Positions 19,276 to 27,569 of a DNA stretch of 64,000 nucleotides are shown in pieces. The stretch comes from Vibrio albus (GTDB lineage Bacteria > Pseudomonadota > Gammaproteobacteria > Enterobacterales > Vibrionaceae). Both the position numbers and the translations under genes were made by a program. The stretch spans positions 62,001 to 126,000 of the forward strand of contig NZ_QFWT01000002.1 in NCBI RefSeq assembly GCF_003144035.1. The letters run 5' to 3'. The notes under the pieces are model-generated. The model saw only the letters and a list, made by a program, of their open reading frames with translations, searched no databases and was not told the origin of the DNA. Every line of letters starts with the position of its first letter. The stretch's first letter is position 1.

Positions 19276-20268
19276 CTAATGACTACTCCAGACCAGCTCC
19301 TGATCTGCCAATGACTGCACCGGAAGTTCACACCCTGGCCACGTAACTTCCAGCTGAGCCTGATAAAAACGCATGGTATCCAGCCCCGGAACCTGATCCG
19401 GTGTCTGCCATTTGGCCAGCCGCGCCAGTTGATTGAGTGCCAGACTGGATTCAATAGAAGAACTGATCACGACGCCCATACCCTGCCGGTTCGCCTGCTC
19501 AATCAGGGAGATACAACGCGGTACCGAACCAATCAATGTGGGCTTGATAACAATCACTTTTGCCCCGGTTAACTCTGTCAGGTCAAAACCTGGTTCCCTG
19601 ACAGCCTGCTGTAAGGTTTCATCCCAGGCGATGGCAATACCAGTCTCAATAGCAAATGAAAAGCTCTTGCCCGGTTCTTTACACGGCTCTTCCAGGTATT
19701 CTATCCGGTGACGGAATGACGGGTTAATATAACTGGCAAATTTACTCGCCTGCTCAGCAGTCCAGCTTCGGTTGGAATCCAGTCGTAACATGAGTTCCGG
19801 CATACTTTCCAGAAACAGGTTGACGATCATGCCATCTCGGATAGGCTCGTACATCCCTACCTTAACTTTAGCAACTTTACGCTCACTCGGGATCATATTC
19901 AGTAATGGCATCATACCATCCGGATCACCGGTACAGAGCGGCGCGGCAAAGTAATTCCCTTCTTGAGGTAACTCACCTTTGAGCTCACAAACCGCCATAG
20001 ACAGAGCAAAGGCAACCGAAGGGTATTGTTCATCGTAGGTAAATTCCGTTCCTTTCACCCACAACTCCAGTTGGAGCTGAGCCTGTAGCCCTGCCTCCTC
20101 GGCGGTTTCAACGCTAAAACCAGGTAACGGCGCGATTTCACCATAGCCGGTCTGGCCATCCTGAGTTAGCTCAACAATCCATCCTTCACGTTCAGTAAGT
20201 TTATTGTCACGTAAGACAAAGCCGCTATCCATGGGGAGTCGGTAACGGTATAGTTTTGCTTGACGCAT
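19276..20268 (-). CDS. menC: o-succinylbenzoate synthase
   Basis: A 330-residue enolase-superfamily enzyme that dehydrates SHCHC to o-succinylbenzoate. Motifs match: the KVKVG lysine pair (about residue 130), Asp in LRLDSNRSW, Glu in EYLEEP, and WDE further on, which together form the Mg-binding and acid/base set. The start is the ATG of MRQAKLYRY at 20268; upstream in-frame residues of the longer frame are in the repeat-bearing gap and look non-coding. It is separated from menB by about 150 bases containing a large inverted repeat. Confidence 0.96.
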   Translation of the reverse strand: MRQAKLYRYRLPMDSGFVLRDNKLTEREGWIVELTQDGQTGYGEIAPLPGFSVETAEEAGLQAQLQLELWVKGTEFTYDEQYPSVAFALSMAVCELKGELPQEGNYFAAPLCTGDPDGMMPLLNMIPSERKVAKVKVGMYEPIRDGMIVNLFLESMPELMLRLDSNRSWTAEQASKFASYINPSFRHRIEYLEEPCKEPGKSFSFAIETGIAIAWDETLQQAVREPGFDLTELTGAKVIVIKPTLIGSVPRCISLIEQANRQGMGVVISSSIESSLALNQLARLAKWQTPDQVPGLDTMRFYQAQLEVTWPGCELPVQSLADQELVWSSH

Positions 20269-20320
20269 GGTAATATTTCTCTTGATTTTTATTTTGTAGG
20301 GTATGTTCTGAAGTAACACC

Positions 20321-20410
20321 GAATACAGAGCGCTTCGCTTTGAGAATACAAAAAAGCAAAACCAGTTGAACTTCTGTAATCTTAAGGACGCTAGCGGCCG
20401 CTCTGTATTC
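20321..20410. repeat. Inverted-repeat element between menB and menC
   Basis: Perfect 12-bp arms GAATACAGAGCG (20321-20332) and CGCTCTGTATTC (20399-20410) enclose 66 bases, including a second partial copy of the left arm at 20343-20349 (GAATACA). GAGCGCTTCGCTT next to the left arm resembles a short dispersed repeat that I recall from Vibrio intergenic regions. It breaks the otherwise tight men operon and could change mRNA stability or read-through to menC. Confidence 0.7.
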
Positions 20411-20417
20411 TTATTCT

Positions 20418-21284
20418 TTATGGATTCCTCGGAAACTTAGAAAAGTCCGGACGACGTTTTTCGTTGAATGAGTTACGGCCTTCCTGACCTTCTTCCGTCA
20501 TATAGAACAACATGGTGGCGTTACCCGCCAGTTCCTGCAGACCGGCCTGACCGTCACAGTCAGCATTTAACGCAGCTTTCAGACAGCGCAGAGCCATCGG
20601 GCTATGCTGCAGCACTTCACGACTCCAGCGAATGGTCTCTTTTTCCAGATCTTTAACCGGTACAACCGTATTCACCAGCCCCATATCCAGCGCTTCCTGA
20701 GCATCGTAGAAGCGGCATAAGAACCAGATTTCACGGGCTTTCTTCTGACCAACGATACGAGCCATATAAGATGCGCCCCAGCCACCATCAAACGAGCCTA
20801 CTTTGGGCCCGGTCTGACCGAACTGCGCATTCTCAGCCGCAATGGTCAGGTCACACATCATATGCAGTACATGACCGCCACCCACCGCATAACCGGCAAC
20901 AGAAGCAATCACGGGTTTTGGACAGGTACGGATCTGACGCTGGAAGTCCAGAACATTCAGATGGTGGGTGCCTTCATCATCCCGATAGCCACCGTAGTCG
21001 CCACGGATCTTTTGATCACCACCGGAACAGAAGGCATCTTCACCCAGCCCGGTCAGAATAATCACACCGACTTTCTCGTCATAACGAGCATCGGCCAGTG
21101 CTTTCAGCATCTCATTAACGGTCTGGGGGCGGAACGCATTGCGCACCTGGGGGCGGGCGATGGTGATCTTCGCGATTCCATCTTCAGATTTGTGGTAATG
21201 AATATCTTCGTAACCGGAGCTACAGTCACTCCAGTTTACCGGTGCATACAATTCTTCTTCAGTAATTCCAACGGTTCTTGCCAT
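20418..21284 (-). CDS. menB: 1,4-dihydroxy-2-naphthoyl-CoA synthase
   Basis: A 288-residue crotonase-fold enzyme that cyclises o-succinylbenzoyl-CoA. Characteristic segments are [16 protein letters not shown] (about residue 87), the oxyanion-hole region [17 protein letters not shown] and [25 protein letters not shown] with the family's conserved aspartate, then the C-terminal [13 protein letters not shown]. Length is that of E. coli MenB (285). It follows menH by 3 bases, hence coupled; the downstream gap to menC holds an inverted repeat. Confidence 0.98.
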   Translation of the reverse strand: MARTVGITEEELYAPVNWSDCSSGYEDIHYHKSEDGIAKITIARPQVRNAFRPQTVNEMLKALADARYDEKVGVIILTGLGEDAFCSGGDQKIRGDYGGYRDDEGTHHLNVLDFQRQIRTCPKPVIASVAGYAVGGGHVLHMMCDLTIAAENAQFGQTGPKVGSFDGGWGASYMARIVGQKKAREIWFLCRFYDAQEALDMGLVNTVVPVKDLEKETIRWSREVLQHSPMALRCLKAALNADCDGQAGLQELAGNATMLFYMTEEGQEGRNSFNEKRRPDFSKFPRNP

Positions 21285-21287
21285 GGT

Positions 21288-22118
21288 TTATTCCAGTTGT
21301 TTTGTTTGTATCTGAGTTACTATGGTTCGAATCAGCGTCGCATAGTGGCGTGGCTGATCGCTATGAGCGTTATGTCCGGCGTTCTCGACGCACGTAAAAG
21401 ATAATCCACTTTGCTTCGCTAATTCGGAAAATTTCTTGTCCTGAGTACCACAAAGGTAATGTACAGGTATGTCGCACTGCCTGAGCTGATTCAACAGGTA
21501 TGGCTGTTTGGCCAGTGACGTCGCCAGCAACATATCAGCCACCGCTTTCCCCTGATTATGACTGCGTTTTTGCACCATATGTTGTTTTTGCTCAGGGTTT
21601 AGTGAGGAAAATACCGGCTGACCGTACCAGGCGAACAAAACTTGCTCAATGGACTCTTGCTGAAAACGCCGGGCCCATGCCTGATCATTGATAAACCGGG
21701 TCTGCTTTTCCTGCTCCGAATCAAGGCCAAAGTTGCCGCCTTCTATAACGCCCCCACCGATATTCAGTTGACTAAATCCATTGTGGGTAAGGCCATACAT
21801 CATGATTCTGGCACCGAGCGAATAACCAATAAGGAAAAGCGGCTGTTGCGGTTTTTCCTCTGGTAACCCTTTTTTTTCTGGTAACCCGTGTCGAATCGCA
21901 TCCTGAATAAGGGCGCAGCAATGCTCAAATCCGTCACAGGATACCGCCCGGCTTCCACCATGCCCCGGTAAATCAATGGTAAGAATATTGTAATCTGTCA
22001 GCTCAGAAACAACGTCATTCCAGTCACTGCCATCACCCAGCAGGCCATGCAGAAAAATCAGAGTCTCTGCTTTCCCGTTTTCGACAGAGGTGGCCGACGT
22101 ATAATTAGCGCAGAGCAT
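21288..22118 (-). CDS. menH: SHCHC synthase MenH (alpha/beta hydrolase)
   Basis: A 276-residue alpha/beta-hydrolase-fold enzyme that eliminates pyruvate from SEPHCHC to give SHCHC. The nucleophile elbow is GYSLGAR (about residue 104), the oxyanion region FLHGLLGDGSDW is near residue 22, and the catalytic His lies in ENAGHNAHSD. The start overlaps menD by 14 bases, typical of this operon. Slightly longer than E. coli MenH (252), with an insertion of a KKGLPEEKPQ segment before the nucleophile. Confidence 0.94.
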   Translation of the reverse strand: MLCANYTSATSVENGKAETLIFLHGLLGDGSDWNDVVSELTDYNILTIDLPGHGGSRAVSCDGFEHCCALIQDAIRHGLPEKKGLPEEKPQQPLFLIGYSLGARIMMYGLTHNGFSQLNIGGGVIEGGNFGLDSEQEKQTRFINDQAWARRFQQESIEQVLFAWYGQPVFSSLNPEQKQHMVQKRSHNQGKAVADMLLATSLAKQPYLLNQLRQCDIPVHYLCGTQDKKFSELAKQSGLSFTCVENAGHNAHSDQPRHYATLIRTIVTQIQTKQLE

Positions 22119-23817
22119 GGATCTGTTGTACCCGCTGTTTTATCTCTTCAGCCGCCTGAGAAGGCGGGGTCATAACTTCAACCACCAACGCACCGGTACC
22201 ACCAGCCAGATGCTCTGTCACCTGCGACTGAAGCGCCGCTAATGAATCAGGAAGCACATACTCCAGGCCAAATTGTCTGGCGGCAAACTCAAAGGTAAAG
22301 CCATGCGGCATCTGATACAGCCTTTGCTTTTGTTCCTCCGGAACCGGCAGCAGGTCGAATATCGCACCACCATCGTTATTTGTCACCAGCACCACAACCG
22401 GCTCACTGACCTTGCTCAGCAAAGCGAGAGAGTTAATGTCATACAAGAGTGACGTATCACCGACCAGTACCAGCAGCGGTGACCGTGTGATACGCTGAGC
22501 ACCGGCGGCGGTGGCGATCAGGCCATCAATTCCCGATGCCCCTCGGTTAGTAAATACCCTATTTCCTCGTAACGAGGAAACCATATCCACCAGCCGCACA
22601 ATCAGGCTATTACCGATAAACAGATCATGCTCCCCGACAATCCCAGCAAGGCAGCCTGCCAGATTCAGCTCGGTTAGCGCCGCTTCCTGCTGTTGCAAAT
22701 ACTGAACCTGTTTGGAAACCGTTTTGAGTGTATCCGCCCATCCGGAATAGTTGCCACGCTTTCCCTGATGATTCTGCTGCCGGAGCCATGAGGTCACTTC
22801 CGATACCATATGAATCTGTGGCAGATGGTCCGGGTTCAGCCGTCGGTTTTCTAGTGAAATCAGCCAGTAACCACACTCTCCATTTTCACATTGCTGACGA
22901 ATAAATGCGTTCAGTCGCTTAGATACTATCCTGGCACCAAACTGGATAATGAGATCACCTTCTGCCAGTGCGTCCCGAAATTGATCGGCCTGAAGCCAGA
23001 GGTCATAGTGTGCCCAGTCGCTGCTGATCCCCGCTTGAGGGTCACACAGCAAAGGGAAGCCCATGGCATGTGCAAACGCCTTTACGGCCTGCGCCTCATG
23101 CAGCTCAAGCTTCCCGGCGATCACAATGGTTTTTTTATCAATAAACTCATCAGGCAGAGCGACCTTATCCATCACCGGACTGATAAGTTGGTGAGTATAT
23201 GGCGACTGCTCTTCCAGCCACTTATGAACAGGCGTCAGGTAACGGGCCAGCTCCTCTTTATTCTGGTTGGTGTATAGGGGCTCAGGAAACGGGCAATTGA
23301 TATGAACCGCACTCCCGGACTGTTTTTGCGCGTACAACACCTGATCCAACGAGGTCAGCAGCCAGCCCGGCGATACCGACAATTCCGGACAAGGCAGATT
23401 GAGTGACGACGTCACATGAGAAGAAAAGATACCCGGCTGCTCAATCGCCTGATTTGCCCCGCAGTTAATTAATTCCGGAGGACGGTCGGCCGTCAGCACA
23501 ACCAGCTTCTCTCCGGTCAGCTTCGCTTCAGCAATGGCCGGAAGCAGGTTAGCGACGGCCGTTCCCGATGTTACTACGATCGCAACGGGTGCTTTCCCTG
23601 CCTTCGCCATCCCCAGAGCCAAAAAGCCTAATCCCCGTTCATCAAAATGGGTATGAATCGTCAGGGCAGAATGCATCTCCGCTTCAAGGGTCAGAGGCGT
23701 GGAACGGGACCCCGGAGCAATACAAACCTGCGTAACACCAAAACGCACCAACTCTTCGAGAATCAGTTGGCTCCACAGGCGATTAAGCAGAGCCTGTTCC
23801 TGAGCACGTTTACTCAT
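22105..23817 (-). CDS. menD: SEPHCHC synthase (thiamin diphosphate enzyme)
   Basis: A 570-residue enzyme that adds 2-oxoglutarate to isochorismate with loss of CO2. It has the three-domain ThDP layout: pyrimidine-binding domain with APGSRSTPLTL and the catalytic glutamate region near residue 55, a central domain, and the PP domain with the ThDP motif GDTSLLYDINS...NNDGG near residue 440. It overlaps menF by 8 bases and menH by 14, so the three are translationally coupled. Length fits the family (E. coli 556). Confidence 0.97.
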   Translation of the reverse strand: MSKRAQEQALLNRLWSQLILEELVRFGVTQVCIAPGSRSTPLTLEAEMHSALTIHTHFDERGLGFLALGMAKAGKAPVAIVVTSGTAVANLLPAIAEAKLTGEKLVVLTADRPPELINCGANQAIEQPGIFSSHVTSSLNLPCPELSVSPGWLLTSLDQVLYAQKQSGSAVHINCPFPEPLYTNQNKEELARYLTPVHKWLEEQSPYTHQLISPVMDKVALPDEFIDKKTIVIAGKLELHEAQAVKAFAHAMGFPLLCDPQAGISSDWAHYDLWLQADQFRDALAEGDLIIQFGARIVSKRLNAFIRQQCENGECGYWLISLENRRLNPDHLPQIHMVSEVTSWLRQQNHQGKRGNYSGWADTLKTVSKQVQYLQQQEAALTELNLAGCLAGIVGEHDLFIGNSLIVRLVDMVSSLRGNRVFTNRGASGIDGLIATAAGAQRITRSPLLVLVGDTSLLYDINSLALLSKVSEPVVVLVTNNDGGAIFDLLPVPEEQKQRLYQMPHGFTFEFAARQFGLEYVLPDSLAALQSQVTEHLAGGTGALVVEVMTPPSQAAEEIKQRVQQIHALR

Positions 23818-25132
23818 GATCAGTGACCTCTTCCGGTTCTGGTAACTCAGGTGTATTAAACAAACTCAGTAGTGTCGACATTTTCCGGTCCAGTTCCTGC
23901 CATTCAAACTCAGCATCGGATCCGGGAAGGATACCCGCCCCGGCATACAGATTAATCTGATTACCCATCATTGAAGCACTACGAATGGCGACACAAAACT
24001 CCGCTTTCTGGTGACTGATATACCCCATAGAGCCGGCATACCAGCCACGACAAAAAGGCTCATTTGACAGAATATACTGAAGCGCCTCCTCACGAGGTAA
24101 GCCGGCGACTGCCGCGGTGGGTTGCAAAGCTCCCAGCAGATGGACTCCGTTGACCCCCGGCGAAAGGCTCGCGTAAATCTTGCGTTTCAGATGCTGAACC
24201 TGACGTAAGCAGATTAAATGCGCCTGAGGCTGCACCTGAATGGATTCTGAATGGGGAGAAAGGCATTCGACGATATCATCGACCACATACTGATTTTCAG
24301 CCAGATTTTTGGCGTCGTGGACCAGCCAGTCAGCCAACTGTTGATCCTGCAGCTCATTGTCTCCTCGCCCTATGGTACCTGCCAGCGCTTCCGTTTCTAA
24401 ATTAAGACCGTCCCTCAGATACAAACGCTCTGGTGTTGAGCCAAGAAAACAATCATTACTGTCACGAGCCAGTAAAAAGTGGAAGCTGTTACTGTTCTTT
24501 TTCAGGCTGGATTTTATCAGTTGAAAAGCAGAAACCGGATGGTCAGTCGCCACCGTACTTTGTCGCGCCAGAACGACCTTTTTGAATTCGTTACTTTCAA
24601 TTCGTTGTAACGAGTCATGAATCAGGGTCTGCCATCCAGAAAAATCCGGAGAATGCGTAACAGACTCAACACAACTGGTAACCGGTGCCAGTGGCGGATA
24701 AACAGAAAGAAGTGACTGTAGTGTCTTGATGGTTCTCTCTCTGTCTGAATCAAGATTCACCGCAAGACTCCAGTCCTGTTCACGGCGGGACAATTCCAAC
24801 TGCGGCAGAAAGAACAACGAGGACGGGCTATTCGGATTTTTTTCTGTGCCACCGTCAAAGGTACGTCCTCCCCAGACCCGCTGATCTTCTTTTAACAGTG
24901 GGTAAGCCTGGGCCGGATCGGAGAAAGTGCAGAGTTGGCCTAACGCTGCGACCTCTTCCTCGCCATTTCTGGCCTGCCAGTAAAATTTGGGGAACAGAGG
25001 TTGCGCGTTCAGCCAGTCAATCAGCCCGGGGTTAAGCTCTGTGGGAACAGGCTGTGTAACACGTACATCAGAATCTCCGGCAGCCTTTATCTGCGTAATG
25101 AGCTCTGTAACAACTTGACGTAAGTGAAACAA
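23810..25132 (-). CDS. menF: Isochorismate synthase
   Basis: A 440-residue chorismate-utilising enzyme that converts chorismate to isochorismate, the first committed step of menaquinone synthesis. The C-terminal catalytic domain contains EFKKVVLARQS (with the general-base lysine), ETEALAGTIGRG, LHPTPA-like LGALQPTAAVAG, and YAGAGILPGSDAEFEWQELDRK. It heads the operon menF-menD-menH-menB-menC-menE. The gap to the divergent alaA is about 200 bases and contains a palindrome at 25210-25232. Confidence 0.96.
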   Translation of the reverse strand: MFHLRQVVTELITQIKAAGDSDVRVTQPVPTELNPGLIDWLNAQPLFPKFYWQARNGEEEVAALGQLCTFSDPAQAYPLLKEDQRVWGGRTFDGGTEKNPNSPSSLFFLPQLELSRREQDWSLAVNLDSDRERTIKTLQSLLSVYPPLAPVTSCVESVTHSPDFSGWQTLIHDSLQRIESNEFKKVVLARQSTVATDHPVSAFQLIKSSLKKNSNSFHFLLARDSNDCFLGSTPERLYLRDGLNLETEALAGTIGRGDNELQDQQLADWLVHDAKNLAENQYVVDDIVECLSPHSESIQVQPQAHLICLRQVQHLKRKIYASLSPGVNGVHLLGALQPTAAVAGLPREEALQYILSNEPFCRGWYAGSMGYISHQKAEFCVAIRSASMMGNQINLYAGAGILPGSDAEFEWQELDRKMSTLLSLFNTPELPEPEEVTDHE

Positions 25133-25209
25133 ATCAACCTCTTCAACCTATTTTAACCATTCGGCTACTCTATGGCGTGGTAGAATGCAAATCAAGTTCA
25201 GCTCTCTCA

Positions 25210-25232
25210 TTTAATGCTATTCCGGCATTAAA
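25210..25232. promoter_or_regulatory. Palindrome in the menF-alaA divergent gap
   Basis: TTTAATGC (25210-25217) and GCATTAAA (25225-25232) around a 7-base spacer. Its position about 80 bases from menF and 100 from alaA suits an operator; the factor is unknown. A TATACT hexamer at about 25267 could be the alaA -10 element. Confidence 0.4.
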
Positions 25233-25331
25233 CGTCTAAAGACCAACCAATTAAAGTCAGATTTTTATACTTTCAGGCTCTGATTTGGTGTACTTTAATA
25301 TAAGAAATGAGGAAAATCAGGAAGCAAAACA

Positions 25332-26546
25332 ATGCAAAACATCGAGATGTCAAAAAAACTCGATAATGTCTGCTACGACATTCGGGGGCCAGTGCTCAAA
25401 CATGCTAAACGCATGGAAGAAGAGGGGCACAAAATACTAAAGCTCAATATCGGAAATCCCGCCCCGTTTGGTTTTGATGCCCCGGATGAAATCCTGGTTG
25501 ATGTAATCCGTAACCTGCCGACTTCTCAGGGATATGCGGATTCAAAAGGACTGTATTCAGCCCGCAAAGCTGTCGTTCAGCATTATCAGAAAAGAGGCCT
25601 GCGCTCTCTGGATGTAGAAGATGTCTATATCGGCAACGGCGCTTCTGAACTGATCGTCATGGCCATGCAAGCCCTGCTGAATAACGGTGATGAAATGCTG
25701 GTTCCGGCACCTGACTATCCGCTATGGACCGCAGCCGTCTCTCTGTCTGGCGGTAAAGCCGTGCACTACCTTTGTGACGAAGAGTCTGACTGGTTACCGG
25801 CACTGGATGATATCAAAAGCAAAATCACGTCAAAGACCCGGGGTATTGTACTGATCAACCCGAACAACCCAACCGGGGCGGTTTATAGCCGTGATTTTCT
25901 TCTGGAAGTACTGGAAATTGCCCGCAAGCATAAGCTGATCATCTTCGCTGACGAAATCTACGATAAAATCCTGTACGACGGGGCCACTCATACGTCTATC
26001 GCGACACTAGCTGATGATGTACTGATTGTCACGTTCAATGGCTTGTCAAAAGCCTACCGTGTCTGCGGCTTTCGTGCCGGGTGGATGTTCCTGACCGGAC
26101 CGAAACAGCATGCTCAGGCATACATCTCCGGGCTGGATATGCTGGCCTCTATGCGTCTGTGTGCCAATGTGCCCATGCAGCACGCCATTCAGACAGCTCT
26201 GGGGGGCTATCAGAGCATTAATGAACTGATCCTGCCGGGTGGTCGTTTGCTTGAGCAGCGGGATAAAGCCTGGGAATTGATTAACCAGATCCCGGGGGTC
26301 AGTTGCATTAAGCCAAAAGGCGCGATGTATCTGTTCCCGAAAATCGACACTAAAATGTATAACATTACAGATGACCAGAAGTTGATCCTCGATTTTCTGA
26401 TTCAGGAAAAAGTCCTGCTGGTACAGGGAACCGGCTTTAACTGGCCGAAACCGGATCACTTCCGTATTGTTACCCTGCCTCATGTCGAGGATCTGGAAAT
26501 CGCTATCGGACGGTTTGAACGTTTCCTTTCAACATACCGTCAATAA
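25332..26546 (+). CDS. alaA: Glutamate-pyruvate aminotransferase AlaA
   Basis: A 404-residue PLP-dependent class I/II aminotransferase, nearly the length of E. coli AlaA (405), that makes alanine from pyruvate. Conserved blocks include KLNIGNPAPFGF, LINPNNPTGAVYS, the ADEIYDKI segment and the PLP lysine in FNGLSKAYRVCGFRAGW. The start is the ATG at 25332, preceded by AGGAAG. It is separated from yfbR by a strong terminator, although the pair is adjacent as in E. coli. Confidence 0.96.
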   Translation: MQNIEMSKKLDNVCYDIRGPVLKHAKRMEEEGHKILKLNIGNPAPFGFDAPDEILVDVIRNLPTSQGYADSKGLYSARKAVVQHYQKRGLRSLDVEDVYIGNGASELIVMAMQALLNNGDEMLVPAPDYPLWTAAVSLSGGKAVHYLCDEESDWLPALDDIKSKITSKTRGIVLINPNNPTGAVYSRDFLLEVLEIARKHKLIIFADEIYDKILYDGATHTSIATLADDVLIVTFNGLSKAYRVCGFRAGWMFLTGPKQHAQAYISGLDMLASMRLCANVPMQHAIQTALGGYQSINELILPGGRLLEQRDKAWELINQIPGVSCIKPKGAMYLFPKIDTKMYNITDDQKLILDFLIQEKVLLVQGTGFNWPKPDHFRIVTLPHVEDLEIAIGRFERFLSTYRQ

Positions 26547-26558
26547 AACAACATGATA

Positions 26559-26586
26559 ACGGCTCCTCTCTGAGGGGCCGTTTTTC
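26559..26586 (+). terminator. Intrinsic terminator after alaA
   Basis: A 10-bp stem ACGGCTCCTC (26559-26568) / GAGGGGCCGT (26572-26581, one G-U) followed by TTTTTCT. yfbR is thus expected to have its own promoter within 26587-26660. Confidence 0.9.
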
Positions 26587-26676
26587 TATTCAGCTATAAT
26601 CAATGAGTGACTATAGCCAACGATTCACTCCTGTGATTAGGGCGTGTTGACGAAGTATGATTAAAAGGATAATCAT

Positions 26677-27276
26677 GTGAGAAAGAAACAAAGCACATTT
26701 ATGGCATGGGTAACGCGTATGCCTCTTATTAAGCGCTGGGCCTTGATGCATTGTTTTCAGGAAGAAAACGTCTCAGAACATTCCCACCAGGTGTCTGTCA
26801 TTGCTCACCTGCTTACCGTAATTAAAAACAAACGCTATGGAGGAAATCTGAGTCCTGAAAGGGCTGCCGTCGTGGCCATTTATCATGAAATTTCAGAAAC
26901 TAAGCTTCAGGATATCAATTCAAAAACAAAGTACCACAGTCCGGAATTTACAGCTGCATTTAAAAAACTTGAAGATATTGCTGAACAGGAGTGCCTGGAA
27001 ACCTTACCAGAAGATTTGCGGGATGAGTTCGCAGGCCTACTGGTTCAAAAAAATGTCGATGCTGAATATAAGGCCATAGTTAAAGCAGCAGATATCCTAT
27101 CTGCCTACATTAAGGCATTGAATGAATTAAGATTCAGTAATGATGAATTCATACACGTTGCCGAAGGCCTCTCCCCCAGAATAGAGAAACTTATGGAAAC
27201 TATGCCGGAGGTAAAAGATTTTATGGATGTTTTTTGTGATAGCTGTACAACAACATTTGATAAAATTTCTGGCTAA
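26677..27276 (+). CDS. yfbR: YfbR-like 5'-deoxynucleotidase, divergent, HD motif altered to HE
   Basis: A 199-residue HD-domain protein at the normal yfbR position. E. coli YfbR removes phosphate from dNMPs using metal ligands His33, His68, Asp69 and Asp137 and catalytic Glu72. Here the corresponding residues appear as His35 (NVSEHSHQV), His70, Glu71, Glu74 (YHEISETKLQD) and the aspartate of VKAAD, so one metal ligand is changed from Asp to Glu, and the usual LTGDLPTPVKY after it has become LQDINSKTKY. Overall similarity remains along the whole length. It starts at a GTG 7 bases after AAAGGA. Activity or specificity may differ from the classical enzyme. Confidence 0.8.
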   Translation: MRKKQSTFMAWVTRMPLIKRWALMHCFQEENVSEHSHQVSVIAHLLTVIKNKRYGGNLSPERAAVVAIYHEISETKLQDINSKTKYHSPEFTAAFKKLEDIAEQECLETLPEDLRDEFAGLLVQKNVDAEYKAIVKAADILSAYIKALNELRFSNDEFIHVAEGLSPRIEKLMETMPEVKDFMDVFCDSCTTTFDKISG

Positions 27277-27302
27277 CTCCCTATAAAGAAAAGCAAGCCA
27301 GC

Positions 27303-27431
27303 ACGCATTCATGCGTGCCATACCTTCTGACTCTAGGGTGAGCCCTAGGAATTAACCACAAACAGCAAATTGGGACACGTTGTTAGCTTCATTTTTGGTA
27401 ATACTACTCTCATTTCTAAAAATGAAGCTAA
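27303..27431. repeat. Inverted repeats in the yfbR-hydrolase gap
   Basis: Three palindromes lie in the 293-base gap: GCACGCAT/ATGCGTGC at about 27301-27318, CTAGGG/CCCTAG at about 27334-27349, and a 14-bp perfect pair TTAGCTTCATTTTT (27383-27396) / AAAAATGAAGCTAA (27418-27431). None has a proper T-tract. No gene is seen in the gap. They could be remains of the event that placed the next gene here. Confidence 0.6.
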
Positions 27432-27569
27432 TTCTTTCCCGCGCGAATACGATTGATCCTATTGTGACAGCCTTTCTTAAGTTGACGGGTGCTCTATGTT
27501 CTGACTGATTGTCTAATGGTTTTTTTATTTTCGTGGTAATGAAAAAGCGAATAACATCAGTAGGTCACC

